Numbered from the stretch's first letter, positions 7,507 to 16,110 are shown. The stretch is DNA of 23,683 bases from Acidobacteriota bacterium (GCA_024640445.1 JAHEEZ010000019.1:1-23683), one strand, 5' to 3'. Numbers and translations are program-made. Notes: generated by a model not told the origin, from the letters alone.

Positions 7507-8445
7507 ATGTTAGATACGATAGAAAGAAATACATACGCCGGCGGTTCCAACAAGTTCAGGGACACGCTTGTCATCTCGGAACGGGTCAACTGGAGGCTCG
7601 AGGATCTTGTGGGCAAGAACAAGAAGATGGACTTCAACCTCAGGTTTCTGCCTGAGAACTTCGCCCGGGTTGAAAAGCTCCCGTTTCTCAATAGTGAAGA
7701 GAAGAGGATACTGAACCAGATCCGCGGCCACGCTTACCTGCGTATCTTCGGACTCGTGGAAGAATTCATCCTCCCGTTTGTGATCGACCACGTGAGGCCC
7801 TGCCTCGACACGGACGATTACCGGGTAAGGGCGTTCCTTCAGTTTGCCGCTGAAGAGGCAAAGCACATCCAGCTCTTCAAACTGTTCGGAGACGATTTCC
7901 GAAGGGGATTCGGTACAGAATGCGGCGTCATCGGCCCGCCAAGCGCCATCGCCGAGGAAGTATTGTCGCATCAACCCCTGGGGATCGCACTTGTGATCCT
8001 GCACATCGAGTGGATGACCCAAAGGCATTATCTGGGAAGTGTCAAAGACGACAACGACCTTGACCCACAGTTCAAGAGCCTTCTGAAGCATCACTGGCTG
8101 GAAGAAGCTCAACACGCCAAGCTTGATGGACTGATGGTCGAAGCGATCGCGGACGGGATGACCAGGGAAGAGATCGTTGCTGGAGTGGAAGATTACCTTG
8201 CGATCGGGGGCTTCCTGGACGAAGGCCTGAGAGGTCAGACCGAGCTTGATCTGGCTGCTTTCGAAGCGGCGGCGCGTCCTTTGAACGATGCTGAGAAGAC
8301 CGTGTTCCTGGAAGTACAGCACCAGGCAAACCGCTGGACCTACCTCGGAACCGGGATGACGCACCCCAAATTCCTCGAAACGCTCGAGTATCTCGATCCA
8401 TTGGCGCGGGAGAAAGTCGAATCAGTTTCGGAGGTGTTCTGCTAA
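7507..8445 (+). CDS. Ferritin-like diiron protein, AurF/N-oxygenase type
   Basis: ATG 7507 follows a strong GGAGGA site and gives a 312-residue protein; longer in-frame starts lack one. The helical protein has two EExxH motifs, FAAEEAKHIQLF (Glu117, His120) and WLEEAQHAKLD (Glu200, His203). It also has Glu85/86 in an early helix, Glu168 in HIEWM, and an extra His196 four residues before Glu200. AurF, the p-aminobenzoate N-oxygenase, uses seven ligands (four Glu, three His) including a His four residues before its second ExxH. The spacing here matches that pattern well. It is therefore probably an oxygen-activating diiron enzyme; the substrate is unknown and no biosynthetic cluster surrounds it. 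It needs an electron donor, and the convergent flavoprotein is one candidate by proximity only. Confidence 0.75.
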   Translation: MLDTIERNTYAGGSNKFRDTLVISERVNWRLEDLVGKNKKMDFNLRFLPENFARVEKLPFLNSEEKRILNQIRGHAYLRIFGLVEEFILPFVIDHVRPCLDTDDYRVRAFLQFAAEEAKHIQLFKLFGDDFRRGFGTECGVIGPPSAIAEEVLSHQPLGIALVILHIEWMTQRHYLGSVKDDNDLDPQFKSLLKHHWLEEAQHAKLDGLMVEAIADGMTREEIVAGVEDYLAIGGFLDEGLRGQTELDLAAFEAAARPLNDAEKTVFLEVQHQANRWTYLGTGMTHPKFLETLEYLDPLAREKVESVSEVFC

Positions 8446-8472
8446 ACCCGGTATCGCCATACGGGACGGCTT

Positions 8473-8530
8473 CGGCTCTTTTGTCTGTTTTTCGATAGAT
8501 GAAAGAGCCGGGCCTGTTTCAAAAGAGCCG
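8473..8530. other. Hairpin-forming segment downstream of diiron gene
   Basis: CGGCTCTTT (8473-8481) can pair with AAAGAGCCG at 8502-8510 (20-nt loop) or with a second copy at 8522-8530. It lies 27 bases after the diiron gene stop. There is no T run after either arm, so it is at best a weak or Rho-assisted terminator, or an RNA-stabilising hairpin. Confidence 0.3.
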
Positions 8531-8561
8531 TGGTCGGAGGTCTGCCGTCGCCCGGAGCCTC

Positions 8562-8675
8562 CCCACCCGTGAACGGGTGGGCTAAACAATTCTCTGTTCA
8601 CCGCTCACTGCTTACAACTCACCCACCCGTGAACGGGTGGGCTAAACAATTCTCTGTTCACCGCTCACTGCTTAC
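8562..8675. repeat. Tandem 60-bp-period repeat with palindromic core
   Basis: Two identical 54-bp blocks (8562-8615 and 8622-8675) lie at a 60-bp period, separated by a 6-base stretch (8616-8621). Each block has a perfect palindrome, CCCACCCG-TGAA-CGGGTGGG, then GCTAAAC and a segment ending GCTCACTGCTTAC. The core recurs, diverged and inverted, at 119-144. The second block overlaps the last codons of the flavoprotein gene ending at 8658. The shape is REP-like: a short GC-rich palindrome near gene 3' ends. No transposase for it is in the window. Confidence 0.9.
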
Positions 8676-11600
8676 CGCCAAAGCCATATCCAGCCATTTG
8701 TTCGTGAGTTTCTCCTGGATCGAGTTGGCACGCAGGCGGTCATTCAGGTTCTTGAAGTCGACGAAATCGAGATTCTGATCCTGGTTGAAGCACGAAAAGA
8801 CAAATACCTCTTCGCCGGTGTGAGGGTTTATATGACGTTGAAGGCACTGTGCGCAGACCTCTTTCATCATGCACTGCATCGGCGAGTTGATGGAACCGAT
8901 CGCAGTATGCTGTTCCTTCAGGTACGGTTTGAGCGACGTGTAGCGGGCTTCTTTCACACCGTTCATCATCCGGTCCGAACCGATCGCGATGATGCGGTCA
9001 ACATCCCGGAGTTCAACGGTCTGCTCGCCCAGATCTCCCTTGGAGTACGCGATCATCGCCTCCACGATGTTCGCGCGTATGTGAGCGTCTTGCGGCCTGT
9101 GCGGCTCGATCTCCTTTCCCCAGTCCGTCGCCCAGATCACCTGATCGGTATTCGCCTCGATCTCTTCGCGCTTGAACAGGTCCGCCCCGTCCTTGTAACC
9201 GGCAAAATAGATCACCTTGTTGTTCTTTTCGCGCAGCGCTTTGGCGATCGAGAAAAGGACCGCGTTCCCGAGTCCGCCGCCCGCAAGCATGATCGTTTCG
9301 TTCTCAGGTATTTCGGTCGGCGTTCCGGTCGGCCCCATCACCACGACCTCTTCGCCTTCTTTCAGAAAGCGGCAGAGCCTTGAAGAAGTGCCCATCTCGA
9401 GCACGATCATCGAGAGAAGGCCTTTTTCCTCGTCCACCCACGCGCCGGTTAGCGCAAGGCCTTCCATCATCAGCCGCTTTCCTTCGACGATCGGGGCGTT
9501 GGTCTCAAAGTTCTGAAGCCTGTAGAACTGGCCGGGCTCAAATTTGCGGGCCTGCAGGGGCGCTTTGACGATCACATCGACGATCGTCGGCGTCAGCCGT
9601 TCAACCCTTACGACATATGCCCGAAGCTGCTCGTCCAGCGTCGCGGTCAGGTCGGAAAAGATCTTGTCCTTCTCGGCCTGCGGAAGCGCACCCCTTTCCT
9701 CGATCTCTTCCTCAAAGATCTCGGCCACCTTCTTGTAGCCGTCCTTCGCCGACGCCATCGCCTTCACAACATTCCCGGCATAGGCGGGATGATTGTCGCC
9801 GTAATACGAAATGAACTTTCCGTTATTTTCGTACGAGGTGAAGAATCCCGTTTTCGACTCATGAACATGAAGGTTTCCGTCGCCGTTGCGCGACACTTCG
9901 TGAGGTTCGAAGAACTGCCGCCACTCATCGAGTTTGAACGTGCCGGGAAACTCCTTTTCGTAGATAACGTTTGGCGCGGTACCGGCCGCGACACAGACCG
10001 TCCGGGCTGGTAAACGGACCCTTTCACCGGTCGAATCGAACCGTCCGGTTTCGTCGTTGTGGCGCAGCCTTTCAAAGACGATCGCACGGACGGCGTTATG
10101 TTCGTCGGGTTCCGCCTCGACCGGATTCATCAGTTCGATAAACTCGATCCCCTCCTCCAGAGCCTTCTGGACCTCTTCGTGATTAAGGCGGTACGCGGGT
10201 GAATCCTGCAGCCGTTTTCTGTATACGAGAGAGACGCCGCCCCACGAACGTACGAGCGGAATGAAATTCGGCTGCTCGCCTGCCTTTTCGGCGCGGGCGC
10301 GTTCCTCTCGAACCGCTCTGCCGTGAACCAGGAATTCGCCAAGGACCTTCTTCTCTTCTTCATCGAAAAGCTTCCAGACCTCTTCTTCGCTGAACTCTTT
10401 GGAGATCTCCTCGAACTTCTCGAGCATCTTTTCGACCTGCACGGGATAGTAAGCAAAAAGTTCGGTCGCGGTGTCGATGCCGGTCAAGCCGCCGCCGATC
10501 ACCACTGCCGGAAGCCTGGCCTGAAGGTTCGAAAGCGTGTCCTTCTTGAATGCGCCGGTAAGCTGGAGCGCCATTAGAAAGTCGGAGGCCTGGCGGATGC
10601 CGCGGATCAGGTTGTTCTTCATCTTCACGATCGTCGGGCGGCCGGCGCCGGTCGCGATCGCAATGTGATCAAAGCCGTAGTTCCAGGCGTCATCGATCGT
10701 CAGCGTTCCGCCAAATCGTATTCCGCCATATGCGCGGAATCTCTTTCGGCGGGTCAGCATCAGCTGGATCATCGTCAGGAAGTTCTTGTCCCAACGCACC
10801 GTGATCCCGTATTCCGAAACGCCTCCGAATCCCGAGAGTATTCGTTCATCGAGTGCCGCCTTTATCTTGTTCACATCCTTCACCGGCATCGGGCAGACGG
10901 TGCCGTTCTTTCCCGTGTAGATCTCGTTAAGAGGTTCGATCTTCAGCCCGTCAAAGCCGATAACCCCGAAGCCTTCATTAAGAAGATAGTGAGCGAGCGT
11001 GTATCCCGCGGGTCCGAGACCGACGACCAGGACGTTCTTGCCGTTGTACGGCAGAGGATATGGCCTCAGCGCGTTCAGAGGGTTCCATCTCGAAAGCAGC
11101 GAGTAGATCTCAAAGCCGTAGGGGAGTTCCAGAACATCGGTCAGCGCGGAGGTTTCCGCCTGCGGTATGTTGACCGGTTCCTGTTTCTGGAAGATGCAGC
11201 CCTTCATGCAGTCATTGCAGATCCTGTGTCCGGTGCCGGCGCACATCGGGTTGTCGATGGTTACAAGAGCCAGAGACGCGATCGGATCGCCCTGCTTCTT
11301 CATCTGGTGCATTTCCGAGATCTTTTCATCCAGGGGGCAGCCCGCGGTCTTGATACCCAGCGGATTCATCTTTACGTTTCCGTCGCGTTCGTTGAGCCCG
11401 GTGGAGCATGAATCCTTGCCGCGTTCGTGGCAGATCAGGCAGTAGTCGATCTCCGCGAGCGAGTCGCGCATCGAGCCGCGCTCGTCAGTCAGCTTGAAGC
11501 CGTCTCTTCGCCTAAGCTCTTTTTCAAGGCCTTCGAGTTTCTCCGGGACCTTTGGGTCCGGCCTTTGAATGCGGACAAGATGCTGGTAATCAAGCGTGTG

Positions 11601-12356
11601 GGGCGTCTTGAAAGCGTACCAGTCAAACGCCTTCCTATAGAACTGATCAGCGGACCAGATCTCGTACATCTGCAGCACCGCCTGAACCTGAAGAAGTTCT
11701 CCGGCTGAATCGATGCCTTCGGCAAATGACGCGAAGACCTTACCGAACAGGCGATCCTTCAGCTTGTCGTAAGCGGCACCGATCTTCTTCAATGTCTCGG
11801 CCGCAGCGGAAGAAAGCGGGGTTCCCTTCTGCAGTTCCTCTTCGACGGTCATCAACGCTGCGACCACAGATGCTACTGCTAATTCATCATCGTGCAGGTA
11901 GGCCTCTGTGAAAGACGTGTTCTTCAGTTCCTTGATCGCATCCGAGACCTCGTTGCGGTTGAAGGCCGCAAGATCTTCTTCCTTGTATTTCCGAATAGCA
12001 CGGCGCTGGACGAAGAACTTGTATTTCCAAAGGGGATCTTGTCCTGTGATCTCTTTCCTCAGGGACTCCCGCTCGGGGGCTATGTTGAACAATCGCGCCA
12101 CAAAATCTGAAAGGAGGGGCGCCGCGTCGGTAAGTATCTTCGAGGCGTCTTTAGCTTCGAAACCCCCACCTTTGTTCTTTATGTAACTGGAAAGCCTCTC
12201 GTGAAGCCCGGCGTCCGCGAGGCGAACCTCAGCGTAGAAGTCCTCCGCAAGCTTCTTGAGCTTTTGCGGATCGTACAGGTCCGAATAGCGGTAACCCTGG
12301 ATCCCGAGCTCCACGTCGCGGTCTGAGTGTTCCTCTTTGAAAATTGCCTCGGTCAT
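8658..12356 (-). CDS. Fused NfnB-NfnA-like (GltD/PyrK-like) flavin and Fe-S oxidoreductase
   Basis: A soluble electron-transfer enzyme of 1232 residues. Residues 1-300 are a helical extension of unknown role. Cysteines 306, 309, 317, 340, 372, 380, 383 and 387 can hold two 4Fe-4S clusters, as in GltD/NfnB. FAD is bound at GLGPAG (446-451) and NAD(P)H at GGGLTG (621-626). Residues about 910-1200 form a PyrK/FNR-like module: PGQFYRL (941-947) for flavin, GGGLGNAVL (1026-1034) for nucleotide, and C1162, C1168, C1171, C1189 for a 2Fe-2S cluster. Nfn-type enzymes move electrons between NADH, NADPH and ferredoxin, in some cases by bifurcation. Whether this one bifurcates cannot be read from sequence. 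The start is followed by a plausible acidic N-terminus. The last codons (VSSER and stop) come from the tandem repeat. Confidence 0.85.
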   Translation of the reverse strand: MTEAIFKEEHSDRDVELGIQGYRYSDLYDPQKLKKLAEDFYAEVRLADAGLHERLSSYIKNKGGGFEAKDASKILTDAAPLLSDFVARLFNIAPERESLRKEITGQDPLWKYKFFVQRRAIRKYKEEDLAAFNRNEVSDAIKELKNTSFTEAYLHDDELAVASVVAALMTVEEELQKGTPLSSAAAETLKKIGAAYDKLKDRLFGKVFASFAEGIDSAGELLQVQAVLQMYEIWSADQFYRKAFDWYAFKTPHTLDYQHLVRIQRPDPKVPEKLEGLEKELRRRDGFKLTDERGSMRDSLAEIDYCLICHERGKDSCSTGLNERDGNVKMNPLGIKTAGCPLDEKISEMHQMKKQGDPIASLALVTIDNPMCAGTGHRICNDCMKGCIFQKQEPVNIPQAETSALTDVLELPYGFEIYSLLSRWNPLNALRPYPLPYNGKNVLVVGLGPAGYTLAHYLLNEGFGVIGFDGLKIEPLNEIYTGKNGTVCPMPVKDVNKIKAALDERILSGFGGVSEYGITVRWDKNFLTMIQLMLTRRKRFRAYGGIRFGGTLTIDDAWNYGFDHIAIATGAGRPTIVKMKNNLIRGIRQASDFLMALQLTGAFKKDTLSNLQARLPAVVIGGGLTGIDTATELFAYYPVQVEKMLEKFEEISKEFSEEEVWKLFDEEEKKVLGEFLVHGRAVREERARAEKAGEQPNFIPLVRSWGGVSLVYRKRLQDSPAYRLNHEEVQKALEEGIEFIELMNPVEAEPDEHNAVRAIVFERLRHNDETGRFDSTGERVRLPARTVCVAAGTAPNVIYEKEFPGTFKLDEWRQFFEPHEVSRNGDGNLHVHESKTGFFTSYENNGKFISYYGDNHPAYAGNVVKAMASAKDGYKKVAEIFEEEIEERGALPQAEKDKIFSDLTATLDEQLRAYVVRVERLTPTIVDVIVKAPLQARKFEPGQFYRLQNFETNAPIVEGKRLMMEGLALTGAWVDEEKGLLSMIVLEMGTSSRLCRFLKEGEEVVVMGPTGTPTEIPENETIMLAGGGLGNAVLFSIAKALREKNNKVIYFAGYKDGADLFKREEIEANTDQVIWATDWGKEIEPHRPQDAHIRANIVEAMIAYSKGDLGEQTVELRDVDRIIAIGSDRMMNGVKEARYTSLKPYLKEQHTAIGSINSPMQCMMKEVCAQCLQRHINPHTGEEVFVFSCFNQDQNLDFVDFKNLNDRLRANSIQEKLTNKWLDMALAVSSER

Positions 12357-12504
12357 ATAACTCCAACAGAGTAAAAATCTGATTAAAAATGAAAAGGAAA
12401 ATATATCATCCGCCTCCGTCGGGTAACAAAAGGGGGAGCGGCGGGAGGTTCCGATTTTTTGCCTAATGTGCCGAACATGTGTATATTTTGCAGGTATTTT
12501 CTGT

Positions 12505-12529
12505 TATTGGAACTTTCTTATCTCCAATA
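12505..12529. promoter_or_regulatory. 7-bp inverted repeat upstream of polysaccharide kinase gene
   Basis: TATTGGA (12505-12511) and TCCAATA (12523-12529) form an inverted repeat with an 11-nt spacer in the AT-rich gap between two divergent genes. A regulator site is possible. A 7-bp match could also arise by chance in AT-rich DNA. Confidence 0.3.
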
Positions 12530-12563
12530 GCGGGTTTATATTAGAAGGTTGCCGGGACATGGG

Positions 12564-12606
12564 GGACAGCACGCTTTGACAGCGCTGTCCTTTATTTCCT
12601 TTTTTT
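12564..12606 (+). terminator. Terminator-like hairpin in leader of polysaccharide kinase gene (possible attenuator)
   Basis: GGACAGC (12564-12570) pairs with GCTGTCC (12584-12590), and a T-rich run (12591-12606) follows directly. The right side can alternatively fold into the 12-bp palindrome GACAGCGCTGTC (12578-12589). No + strand gene lies upstream that would need a terminator, because the flavoprotein gene is divergent. The hairpin sits 33 bases before the kinase start and could stop transcripts in the leader. Confidence 0.5.
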
Positions 12607-12638
12607 GGAATCAAGCGCGAACTTTTTGATCTAGCAGT

Positions 12639-15194
12639 ATGGAATCAGACGACCGATTACTTCAACTTCCCGAGATCCACGAACCTGGACCCTCCAAGGG
12701 CCTGCAGACGCCTCCACAGGATTATCCTCCGGCGTACGCGCCGTTTTACGATGACGACGCTTTGGGCGACGCTCGCTCGATCCGCGAGTACTTCAATGTT
12801 GTCTATAAACGGCTGCCTTTGATCCTCGCGATCACGATAATCACGACCGCGGCGGTGGCGTTCTATATGTTCCGTTTGCCGACCGAATATCAGGCAACGG
12901 CAACGATGATCATAGAGCCTCCCAAGCCGAAACCTACGGATACGCAGGGCGTAATGATCAATTTCGGATACGACCAGAACTACTACAACACCCAGTTGCA
13001 GTTACTTCAGAGTTCCGACCTGATGAAGGATGTAGTGATCCGTTTGGGGCTGTACGACCGGCAAGAACTGACAAAAGGCGGACGAAGAGGGATCTTTGAG
13101 ACTTTGACGTCGATGTTCACCGGAGCTAACAAGAAGCCGGAGACTACTCCGACGCTTCCTGTGATCGCCTCCGGCGACGGCACGAACATCAAGCAGGTAA
13201 ACCTGACTCCGGACCAAGATAAATTGGCAACCACCCATGCTCAGGAATTGGGAGCGAAATTTTCGGTTGAGAAGGTCGAGAGCACGAACCTGGTGCAGTT
13301 GAATATCAAGAGTACCGATCCTGAGCTCGCCAACAAGGTCGCCGACACCCTGGCCGATGAGTTCATGAACCAGAGTATCGAACTGTCTTTGAGGGGTCAG
13401 CGAAACGCCATGAAAGAGTTGGTCAGCTCAATTGGCGACCTCCAGCAAACGATCTCGGAACAGGAACAGAAATTCATAAATGAACTGAAAGCGAGCAACT
13501 TGCCTGTAGGGGACGGCAAAGTCAACGACCTGGCCGCAAACCGTTTGGGTACGGTCAGCGGTCAACTGCTTGAAGCGATCGACCAACGGCGCAAGCTTGA
13601 AGCTGAGTACGCCGCCGCGGTCCAGGCGAAGAACCCGTACGCGCTGTCGGATATTTCTGGTAGCGGAGTTGCGAGCCAGCTTCGCGAGATCAAGCAGGAG
13701 CGGACCGCAAAATTTGAGGAGCAGCTTCGCGATCTTGACGTGAAGATCAAGGAAGCCGAGGCAAATCTTGCCAAGCTCCGTGTCACGTACACGGACGAGT
13801 ACAGAAAGGTCAAAGAGGCAAAAAGCGAGATCGAGCAGCTTCGCGCTTCCAAGATCAGCCTTGAGAAAGAGAGCAAAGCAAAGATCGAAGACGAATCGAA
13901 GACACTTGAAAAGGACGTACAGAAGGAAATAACCAGTGCTCTGGCCGCGAAACTTTCGACCGCCCGGCGTCGCGAAGCGCAACTATCCGCCGCATACGAT
14001 AAGGAGGTGGCGAACGCCAACCTTCAGGGCCAGGCCGAGACCAGGCTGACTACGCTTCGGCGTGAGATCGAGACCAACCGCAAACTCCTTGACACTTATA
14101 TTCAGCGCCAGAAAGAACAGGAGCTTGCGCTCGATGGTGCTCGTCCGGACAACATTAAGATCTCAGGGAAAGCCTCTTCTTCGTTCGTCGGCCCCAACCG
14201 CCAGCGAAATATTTTTATCGCGCTTTTTATATCGCTTGTCGGCGGTATTGGACTTTCGTTCCTGCTGGACTACCTCGATGATTCGATCAAGAGCTCTGAC
14301 GACATTGGTAGAAGCCTAGGGCTTCCTACTCTCGGGCTTATCCCGCATCTGAAGACGCTTGACCGCAAAAAGACCAGGCTGCTGCCGGGGGCAAGCAGAG
14401 TGCCCTCAACCGAGTTTGTCGCGCTTGAAGACAACCGCTCTGGAATGGCTGAAGCTTACCGGCACCTCAGGACATCGCTCCTGTTCTCATCGGCCGGCAA
14501 ACCGCCCGAGACGATTCTCGTTACCTCGTCACAGCCTTCCGAAGGCAAGACCACGACGGCGATTAACACCGCCATCACGCTGGCCCAGTCCGGCGCGGAT
14601 GTGGTCATTATTGACTGTGACCTGAGGCGTCCAAGACTTCATAGCCTGTTCGATCTCGAAAACACACACGGACTGACTAATTACCTGTCCGGAGGGAGGG
14701 ATACGACAAATCTTCTGAAGCAATTCCCGAATCTGCCGAACTTGAAGGTGATCACCAGCGGACCCATCCCTCCGAATCCGGCAGAGCTGCTCAGTTCGAA
14801 CGAGATGAAGAACCTTCTTCAGTTTCTTAAAGGCAATTTCAAACACATCGTGATCGACTCGCCGCCTGCCATATCGTTCACGGATGCGGCGATCATTGCC
14901 ACCCTCGTCGACGGAGTTGTGCTCGTAGCGATGTCGGGAAAGAGCTCTATCCACCTGATGCGAAGGTTCAAACACCGGCTCGTCAATATGGGCGCGCGCA
15001 TCTACGGCGTCGTCTTGAACGGCATAAAGCCAAACTCGATAGAGTACGGGTACTATGGTTACGGGTACAATTACAGCAATTACTACGCGAACGATGATGA
15101 TTCGACCCCGGTAATGGGTGACGAGACGGACGGCCTGGGCGAAGGGTGGGTTGAAGAAACGGACTTCGATCCGCGAAACGGATCCGGCAAATGA
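12639..15194 (+). CDS. Polysaccharide chain-length determinant fused to BY-type tyrosine autokinase (Wzc-like)
   Basis: Inner-membrane co-polymerase that controls length and export of surface polysaccharide. The 851 residues comprise a Pro-rich cytoplasmic start (about 1-50), transmembrane helix 1 (60-78), a periplasmic Wzz part with long coiled coil (about 250-330 and 345-500), helix 2 (about 523-545), and a cytoplasmic BY-kinase. Kinase motifs are Walker A SEGKTTT (634-640), Walker A' VIIDCDLRRP (656-665) and Walker B VIDSPP (738-743). The C-terminus carries the tyrosine cluster YGYYGYGYNYSNYY (803-816), the autophosphorylation tail, followed by an unusually acidic end. No clear Shine-Dalgarno site precedes ATG 12639. 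The convergent neighbour is rfbD. The rest of the export machinery (Wza-, Wzx- and Wzy-like) is not in the window. Confidence 0.93.
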   Translation: MESDDRLLQLPEIHEPGPSKGLQTPPQDYPPAYAPFYDDDALGDARSIREYFNVVYKRLPLILAITIITTAAVAFYMFRLPTEYQATATMIIEPPKPKPTDTQGVMINFGYDQNYYNTQLQLLQSSDLMKDVVIRLGLYDRQELTKGGRRGIFETLTSMFTGANKKPETTPTLPVIASGDGTNIKQVNLTPDQDKLATTHAQELGAKFSVEKVESTNLVQLNIKSTDPELANKVADTLADEFMNQSIELSLRGQRNAMKELVSSIGDLQQTISEQEQKFINELKASNLPVGDGKVNDLAANRLGTVSGQLLEAIDQRRKLEAEYAAAVQAKNPYALSDISGSGVASQLREIKQERTAKFEEQLRDLDVKIKEAEANLAKLRVTYTDEYRKVKEAKSEIEQLRASKISLEKESKAKIEDESKTLEKDVQKEITSALAAKLSTARRREAQLSAAYDKEVANANLQGQAETRLTTLRREIETNRKLLDTYIQRQKEQELALDGARPDNIKISGKASSSFVGPNRQRNIFIALFISLVGGIGLSFLLDYLDDSIKSSDDIGRSLGLPTLGLIPHLKTLDRKKTRLLPGASRVPSTEFVALEDNRSGMAEAYRHLRTSLLFSSAGKPPETILVTSSQPSEGKTTTAINTAITLAQSGADVVIIDCDLRRPRLHSLFDLENTHGLTNYLSGGRDTTNLLKQFPNLPNLKVITSGPIPPNPAELLSSNEMKNLLQFLKGNFKHIVIDSPPAISFTDAAIIATLVDGVVLVAMSGKSSIHLMRRFKHRLVNMGARIYGVVLNGIKPNSIEYGYYGYGYNYSNYYANDDDSTPVMGDETDGLGEGWVEETDFDPRNGSGK

Positions 15195-15214
15195 TCCGGA
15201 ACAGCTGTATGAAT

Positions 15215-15246
15215 AAAACGGCCTGTTTTCAGCAGGCCGTTTTTCT
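15215..15246. terminator. Strong bidirectional Rho-independent terminator
   Basis: A perfect 11-bp stem (15215-15225 with 15233-15243) with loop TTTTCAG has an A run on the left arm and a T run on the right. It lies between the convergent polysaccharide kinase gene and rfbD and would serve both. Confidence 0.92.
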
Positions 15247-15249
15247 TGT

Positions 15250-16110
15250 TTATAACTTTCGCAGGGATTCCGCCGAAAGAAATCTTTCGATCGCGTCTTC
15301 CCAGTCAGGAAGCGGTCTGAGTCCGACTCCACCGCTGCAAAGGCAGGCGAGCCTGGAGTTCCTGGGTCTCGGCGCGGGACGGTTCAGATCGTCGTCCGAA
15401 ACTGCTTCTATGAGAGCCGGGTCAAACCCACCCTTTTCGCAGACCATTTGCGCGAATCCGAGGTAACTTGTCCCGCTCCCGCTATTCACGACGTGGTAGA
15501 TGCCCGCTCGCGAGACCTCAGACAGTTCGCGCAATCTCGCAGCGAGGTCCGCGGCAAATGTAGGAGTCCCAAAAGCGTCGGAGATCGCTTTGATCCGTTT
15601 ACCTTCCGCAAGCAGCTTGTGCATCACGCTAAGGAAGTTCGTTCCGCCGCGTCCAAAGATCCACCCGGTCCTGACGATCACCGAAGCAGGATATACGGCT
15701 GCTGCGAGACGTTCACCTTCTAGTTTCGAACGGGCGTAGAATCCCAGCGGATTGGGCGCGTCGTCCTGTGTGTAAAAACCTTCCTTCTCACCGTCAAAAA
15801 CGTAGTCCGTCGAGATGGTTACAAATGCACAGCCGGATTCTGCGGCCGCCGAGGCAAGATTGGAGACCGCTACCGAGTTAACCGCGAAACAGCTTTCAGG
15901 ATCGCTTTCGGCTCCGTCAACATCCGTGTAGGCGGCACAATTGATGACCGCCGCAAAATCGCCTCTGCGCATAAGCGCCGAAACAGCGGCGCGGTTCGTG
16001 ATATCAAGGTCTTTGCGGGCCAGCGCGGACACGGTATCTCCCAACGATCTGCAGTGCGCGGCCGCTGCCCTCGCGACCATGCCATCCGCTCCGGTGATTA
16101 GGATCCTCAT
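15250..16110 (-). CDS. rfbD: dTDP-4-dehydrorhamnose reductase
   Basis: Reduces dTDP-4-keto-L-rhamnose with NAD(P)H to dTDP-L-rhamnose, the last step of the rhamnose donor pathway, in the cytosol. The 286 residues match the family length. The Rossmann motif is MRILITGADGMV (GxxGxV rather than the common GxxGQLG). INCAAYTDVDGAE (56-68) and STDYVFDG (100-107) are typical of RmlD. The YxxxK catalytic pair is Tyr125/Lys129 in FYARSKLEGE, and TGWIFGRGG follows. No rfbA, rfbB or rfbC gene is in the window, so the pathway is split across the genome. It starts 22 bases after the stop of the zinc-ribbon/PH gene on the same strand and has no good ribosome site of its own, which fits an operon. Confidence 0.93.
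   Translation of the reverse strand: MRILITGADGMVARAAAAHCRSLGDTVSALARKDLDITNRAAVSALMRRGDFAAVINCAAYTDVDGAESDPESCFAVNSVAVSNLASAAAESGCAFVTISTDYVFDGEKEGFYTQDDAPNPLGFYARSKLEGERLAAAVYPASVIVRTGWIFGRGGTNFLSVMHKLLAEGKRIKAISDAFGTPTFAADLAARLRELSEVSRAGIYHVVNSGSGTSYLGFAQMVCEKGGFDPALIEAVSDDDLNRPAPRPRNSRLACLCSGGVGLRPLPDWEDAIERFLSAESLRKL

Noticed and set aside
7510..8364. 284-codon minus-strand frame
   Set aside because: Shadow of the diiron gene, whose EExxH motifs and ribosome site are clear.
8562..8675. CRISPR array
   Set aside because: Only two units with a 6-base separator, a palindromic core and no spacers of proper length; no cas genes.
8530..8778. 82-codon plus-strand frame with a repeated peptide
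   Set aside because: The peptide repeat simply reflects translation of the tandem DNA repeat, and the rest is antisense to the flavoprotein gene.
10665..11411. 248-codon plus-strand frame
   Set aside because: Antisense to the Fe-S and FAD motifs of the flavoprotein; no ribosome site or known motif.
14529..15332. 267-codon minus-strand frame
   Set aside because: It overlaps the BY-kinase domain and runs through the terminator at 15215-15246; no domain was seen.
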